This document shows, piece by piece, positions 59,692-64,000 of a stretch of 64,000 nucleotides of DNA. The stretch spans positions 1,339,062 through 1,403,061 of the forward strand of contig NW_003101679.1 in NCBI RefSeq assembly GCF_000003855.2, given 5' to 3'. The position numbers and the translations under genes are program-made. Each line of letters starts with the position of its first letter. The first letter of the stretch is position 1. The notes beneath the pieces were generated by a model. It was not told the origin of the DNA, did no database searches, and saw only the letters and a program-made list of their open reading frames with translations. Source of the stretch: Blastomyces gilchristii SLH14081 (Eukaryota; Ascomycota; Eurotiomycetes; Onygenales; Ajellomycetaceae).

Positions 59692-60549
59692 TCATTTACA
59701 ATTGAATTTTTGCCCCTGAACGACGGGCTGGTCCTTCGAATATTTACCCGTGGCGGTTAGGTTTTTGCCGCACATTGCGCACGCTACCAGGTCGTACAAT
59801 TAGTATGGCGCTTTTAAATTAACGAGGAAGCGGAGAATAACATACCATTCTTGGTATAAGCGCACCGTTGGCAGAATTTCCTGCCCTGCTCTGTCTTGGC
59901 CTTGCATGACTCGCAAGCACTCGAGTAGGCAGCATAGGGATTTTTCGCCTTACTGCTAAGCAGTTTATTCTGTTTCGGAAAAGTCAGCGGGTTGCTTTAG
60001 TCCTAGTTCTTTTATGGTCGCGAAACGAAGGAGATATCAATAAGTCACTGGTGGATGGGGCTTAAATACCATCCACTTTGGCACGGTTTTGTTAAATTTG
60101 CAGTGAGTGCAGGGCTTTAGGACCAAGATTGTTGTGCTATCATATACACGAGGGGTGCATGGTGATGGTGGAATACTATTTGTAGGGCTGAAGAATTGCA
60201 CATGTTTATGTCAAATTCTAGCCACGCTCAGACAAATTGCAAAAGACACCAGTCACACGCTGAAACCCCATCTGCCGAACTGCATAGGTGCAAGTCATGC
60301 ATCGGATTTGCTCAACCAGGCAATAACTAGGCGTGCTCATAAGGTTCAGGGGGCGCACATAGGAGAAGTGATCATCCCTACCTTTGATATGCCGGCATTT
60401 CCTAGTGTTGTAGATGATTTACTCTTTGCATCTCTACCGCCACCGACGGTGCTGCTTGGAGAGCCATAATACATATCATTCTTCCGCTTGACAGCTGGAG
60501 TGGCGAGCTCGGTTTTCTTGAGTTTCCTTTGGCACCTCGAACAGACCAT
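59692..60549 (-). CDS. CRIPT homologue (cysteine-rich zinc protein)
   Basis: Three exons (60549-60382, 59969-59846, 59783-59692) give 127 aa. Four CxxC pairs are arranged as in CRIPT: MVCSRCQRKL at the N-terminus, then CESC, CQRC and CAMC, with NPYAAYSSACESCKAK, KFCQRCAYTKN and CGKNLTATGKYSKD recognisable. The middle is a Ser/Gly/Lys-rich linker. In animals CRIPT was found as a PSD-95 PDZ-binding protein, but its wide conservation and its association with the minor spliceosome indicate an older nuclear role. The fungal copy lacks the animal C-terminal PDZ ligand and ends in KFNCK. The first intron is 412 nt, long for this window. Confidence 0.88.
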
Positions 60550-61990
60550 TTTGGCAATGGAATGAATGGTTACCAATATATTTTATGTATGTTCACCTTC
60601 TTTCGCCGATTCTTTATGACGGTATAAACAGATTCCCTAGAATGAAGCTGTTGGCTGAGGTCTCCGGAAGAGTAGAGGATGGGGAGCGAGATGAGATGGT
60701 AGAGTGACAACATGGAAGTTTGCCAGGGAATGCAAGGGCGGTCGTTCCTGTTGCAGTTTGGGCTGTTCGAATCGGGTTTAGCCTTAAAGCTAAATAAGGC
60801 CTACAACTTTATTTTTTTCCATCATCGAACCATTTCCATTCCTCGAACTGCGTTGATCTGCTTTGTCCACTAGCTCTATATAGCCATGATAATCGTTAAG
60901 GAGAGCCGCAGCGGGGCCAACTCGATGAAATGCTGGCGAGCCGGTGCTACATTCTAACGTCAATCTTATGTGCTTACTCCGTACACTCCTGGAAAATGAC
61001 ATGTTAATTCCCTTCACCAGCTGGGTGCTAGATGGGAATAGCCATGACTAACACGCTTAACTCATATTATCTAGCAGTTAGATATGCGTTTGGAGGTTTG
61101 GACAAGTGTCCCACAACATTCACCACAATGTCATCTCCCATATTTTAGATTCAAGGGGCTGACAATCAAGACCTGCAAGGTACTACTGATCATCGGAGCC
61201 GACGATGCTATGCCAGCCATGACATGTCCCAAATCTGTACCCATTCATTTAAGGCTGAAAAGGTCTATGGATGTTGGAGCAGTTTCAAATGCTGTTCTAG
61301 TACTCTACAATATCTGCTGACGCTGGAGTCACCAAACCTCAACAGGAAAAGCCGACACCAATTTGGATTTGTGCCTCACCTAGCGGCCTCTCTCATCACG
61401 TTTCTACCACTACGCCCCGGAGCTTGACTGTGAAGCTATCACTGCGTAGGTAGGGTCCATGGCGCCTTCAAAATTATGGACAACAAGTAGTTTAAGTCGC
61501 ATCGGAAGAGAGTACCAGTCTACAATTACCCCGACTGCCTTTGATGGCTCATCTTGGCACAGCTACACATGTGCTAGGGAATGCTATAATTCCCTATAAC
61601 TGCCCAATTCATATCAGTATTATCAAGAGCAGGCTTGCCAAAATTCATTTCGTTGCCAGGCAGTGATGATACAGCATTTGCACCTTTCTGGGTTGCTAAA
61701 TGTACTGTACAGTACAATTCTCAAACTCGAAGAGAAAATAACAGATCATGGCAGAATGAAAGACCACATCACATACTATTAGTTAGCTGTGGAACCCAGT
61801 TAGGTCGGCCGCGGAGTACAGCTGAAGATGAATGTACAAAAATATGTGCATTACGTTATTCTGTGCGCCACCGGAGGTTTGCGCTATGTTGGTGATTACT
61901 ACACCTACCCTAGTCACGTGCCACCCCAACCTATCCATTTAGTGTAACTCGCGTAGTTAGATTATAACACAACAATGTTATCCTTCAAGA
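60550..61990. other. Gene-free DNA before the AT-rich block
   Basis: 1.4 kb upstream of CRIPT with no supported gene; the short open frames show no family resemblance. A TACTCCGTA motif is at 60975. Base composition is still ordinary, and CG dinucleotides continue until about 61950. Confidence 0.5.
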
Positions 61991-62039
61991 GGTTATGAAG
62001 CCCTCATTAAGCTAATGAAAACTGCTGAAATAATGTGTC

Positions 62040-64000
62040 AACTATGTCTTCATATATTGTTACATGTGTCTAGATGTTTTTTATAAGTGATTGAACTCAT
62101 GATTAATCTAAGATTCAGAGAAATACCTGACTTAACAAAAGAATACATATCTTTAAGACAGAGAAATGAGAAGACATCAGAACAGCAGATGCAAGATCAC
62201 AGATTATTATCAATGTTAATAATGAATTAAAAAGTGACTGTCTCAGAGATATTTAAGCTGAATAAAATCATTGCAGAGAAACAGTCTGATGAGTTTAATA
62301 AATACAAAGACTCAGTTGAAGATATCAGTGAGATGTCAGATAATATAGAGAGCTTAAGTAACTGAAATAATAATAGCTCAGTGAGTGAGAAGACTTATAT
62401 AAGACTTAAAATTATAAGACTTCAGTATGAGATTGAGTGAATAAAGATCAGTAGAAATAAGACTCTTATAAGTAATAAGATAAGAGTGAATCTGATAGAA
62501 TATCTTTAATAGAAAGAGAAGATATCTATTATAATAAAAGTTCTTAAAGAATTCAGAAGCTAAGTAAGACTTATCAAAAGATTAATAGTTCTCACTAAAT
62601 TCATTAACTACTTAATATGAAGAGAGAAAATTCTTTTAACTGTAGAACAGTCTGAAACTGATAATATTCTTAAAGATAATAATCTTGATAAGAATGTTAT
62701 TATAAATATACAATATTTCTGAAAAGAATACAATCTTTGATTATATAATTATATATAATCTGCAATTACTCTGCAGACTAAGACTTATTTCACTATACTT
62801 AAGAAATTCAAGTTATCTACTTATACTCTATAAACTATTATAGAGAATAACTTTTCTGAGAGATCTGCTATCTGTAGAATCTGTCTGTTTAAGAAACTAA
62901 TTAGCATGACTGCTAAGTTAAAAGACTTAGATTGTACTTTTATTGAATATCTAATTATTATAAGAACTGATTATATCTGTCTAGAATATGAGATTTCAGA
63001 TATCATGTTTTTCAACAGACTGCTTATAGAAGTTAATAGAGATTAAGCCTCATTCATAAGAAATTAAATAAATCAAATTGACAAAGATAATACTTAACTC
63101 TTAGAGAATAATTTTATAAGTCTATACTGTGATATTCTTTTACAGCTCTCTGCTGTGAATGAAGTAAATACTGATATATCTAGAAATTCTATCAATAATA
63201 CATAAGATAAGAATAAGAAAGATAAAAATAAAGAGAAAGATAATAATAAGAATAAGAACACTGAATTCAAACCTGAATATAAAGATAATAATGTAAGAAT
63301 CTGCTATCATTATTAAAAGATTAATTATATTCAGACTGACTATTGAAAGAAATACTCTGAGAAATATTCTTTGAACTTTAATATAAATAGAAACAAGAAT
63401 AAAGACAAGAATGTAGAGAATACAGATACTACTTCTATTCACAATGTTATAAAATAAGTATTTTACATTAAGAAAAAGATCTATATAAGTGATTAGATAG
63501 AAAAAGATATCTGAATTCTAGACTCTAAATCAGATGCTTATATCACATCTCACAGAGATCTTGTTATGATAAAATCTTAGAAGATGAAAGTAATATTAAA
63601 AATAATAGATGAAATAGTGATCTCTGCTACAGCTATAGAAGATATGAAGATTTCAGTGAAAGAAGTGAATATGCTGTTAAATAATATTCACTATATTCTG
63701 AAGTTAGAAGTGAATCTTATGAGTATAAGTAAGCTTATATATCAGAGTTATATCTATAAGTAGTTAACATATAAAAATAATTATACTATATTAATTATGT
63801 CTTCTGACTGTATATTCTCATTTACAGCAAGATTAAATGAGAATGATATCTATGAGATGAAAAGACTGATTATATACAGAGACTTAATTCAGTTTACTAT
63901 ACTCAATAATGATTTTGAATCTGTAAACACATTATGAGTGAAAGATGATATAATACTAACACTATCTGAAAGAAATGATATAAAGATTATAGAACTTACA
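62040..64000 (+). mobile_element. Decayed Ty1/copia retrotransposon (Gag-protease part), right edge open
   Basis: Very AT-rich DNA whose plus-strand frames read as copia polyprotein broken by many TAA/TGA/TAG codons. At 62887-63060: LFKKLISMTAKLKDLDCTF, then FFNRLLIEVNRD, a Gag (UBN2-like) segment. At 63302-63346: a zinc knuckle CYHC-x4-H-x4-C in decayed form, reading CYHY, stop, KINYIQTDY, stop. At 63512-63570: stop, ILDSKSDAYITSHRDL, the copia protease with DSG changed to DSK. This is followed by NNIHYILKLEVNLMSISKL. Trp to stop, Cys to Tyr and Gly to Lys changes are all G-to-A type. No CG or GG is present over 1,960 bases. I see no LTR or primer-binding site inside the window, and integrase and reverse transcriptase would lie beyond the edge. 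The copy is inactive. Confidence 0.8.

Noticed and set aside
61921..62040. 5' LTR boundary of the copia relic
   Set aside because: The composition shift is clear, but no TG...CA ends, repeat pair or primer-binding site can be recognised, so no LTR is annotated.

Overview
The window is nuclear DNA of a filamentous ascomycete. Genes carry short GT-AG introns (mostly 50-250 nt) with CTRAC-type branch points. The gene set is typical of Pezizomycotina: AcuL-type mitochondrial carrier, Pex26-type tail-anchored peroxin, PARN nuclease, Rch1-type SLC10 carrier, and an SNF5 subunit with a C-terminal zinc-binding extension. The intergenic motif TACTCCGTA and a CpG-free retroelement relic at the right edge point towards Eurotiomycetes, perhaps Onygenales. 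The order is an inference, and no species call is made.

I reconstructed 20 protein-coding genes exon by exon. For every spliced gene the exon lengths sum to a multiple of three. Left part (1-24 kb): an L-type lectin cargo receptor of the ER-Golgi shuttle (612-2361), a 3 kb stretch without genes, an Rco1-like double-PHD protein (5372-8233), a Cdb4/Ebp1-like M24-fold protein (10379-12347), an EEP-fold phosphodiesterase (13132-14025), an SNF5-family remodeller subunit (15109-17831) and the cohesin regulator Pds5 (18792-23671).

Middle part (24-41 kb) is looser and more accessory. It holds a candidate 455-bp terminal-inverted-repeat element, a DHA1 drug-type MFS transporter, a doubtful small gene, a RING-PHD (PHRF1-like) protein, ribosomal protein eL43, a saccharopine-dehydrogenase-like oxidoreductase, an epoxide-hydrolase-like enzyme, a broken coding fragment and a frame-broken metallophosphoesterase. 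These do not form a recognisable biosynthetic cluster, because no synthase or pathway regulator is present.

Right part (41-60.6 kb) is compact and conserved. A pinin-like protein and the SF3b subunit Rds3/PHF5A stand head to head. They are followed by twinfilin, the AcuL-type succinate/fumarate carrier, a 3.2 kb intergenic region, an Rch1/SLC10A7-type carrier, the Pex26-like peroxin, PARN-family ribonuclease, mitochondrial ribosomal protein mL46 and a CRIPT homologue.

From about 62 kb to the right edge the composition changes abruptly to very AT-rich DNA. It carries stop-riddled Ty1/copia Gag (zinc knuckle) and protease remnants. By eye there is no CG and no GG dinucleotide in the last 1,960 bases, a strong trace of repeat-induced-point-mutation-like decay. 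I did not find an undescribed multigene system. The points most worth checking are this mutation signature, the small TIR element, the decayed genes between 38.7 and 40.4 kb and the paired splicing-factor genes.
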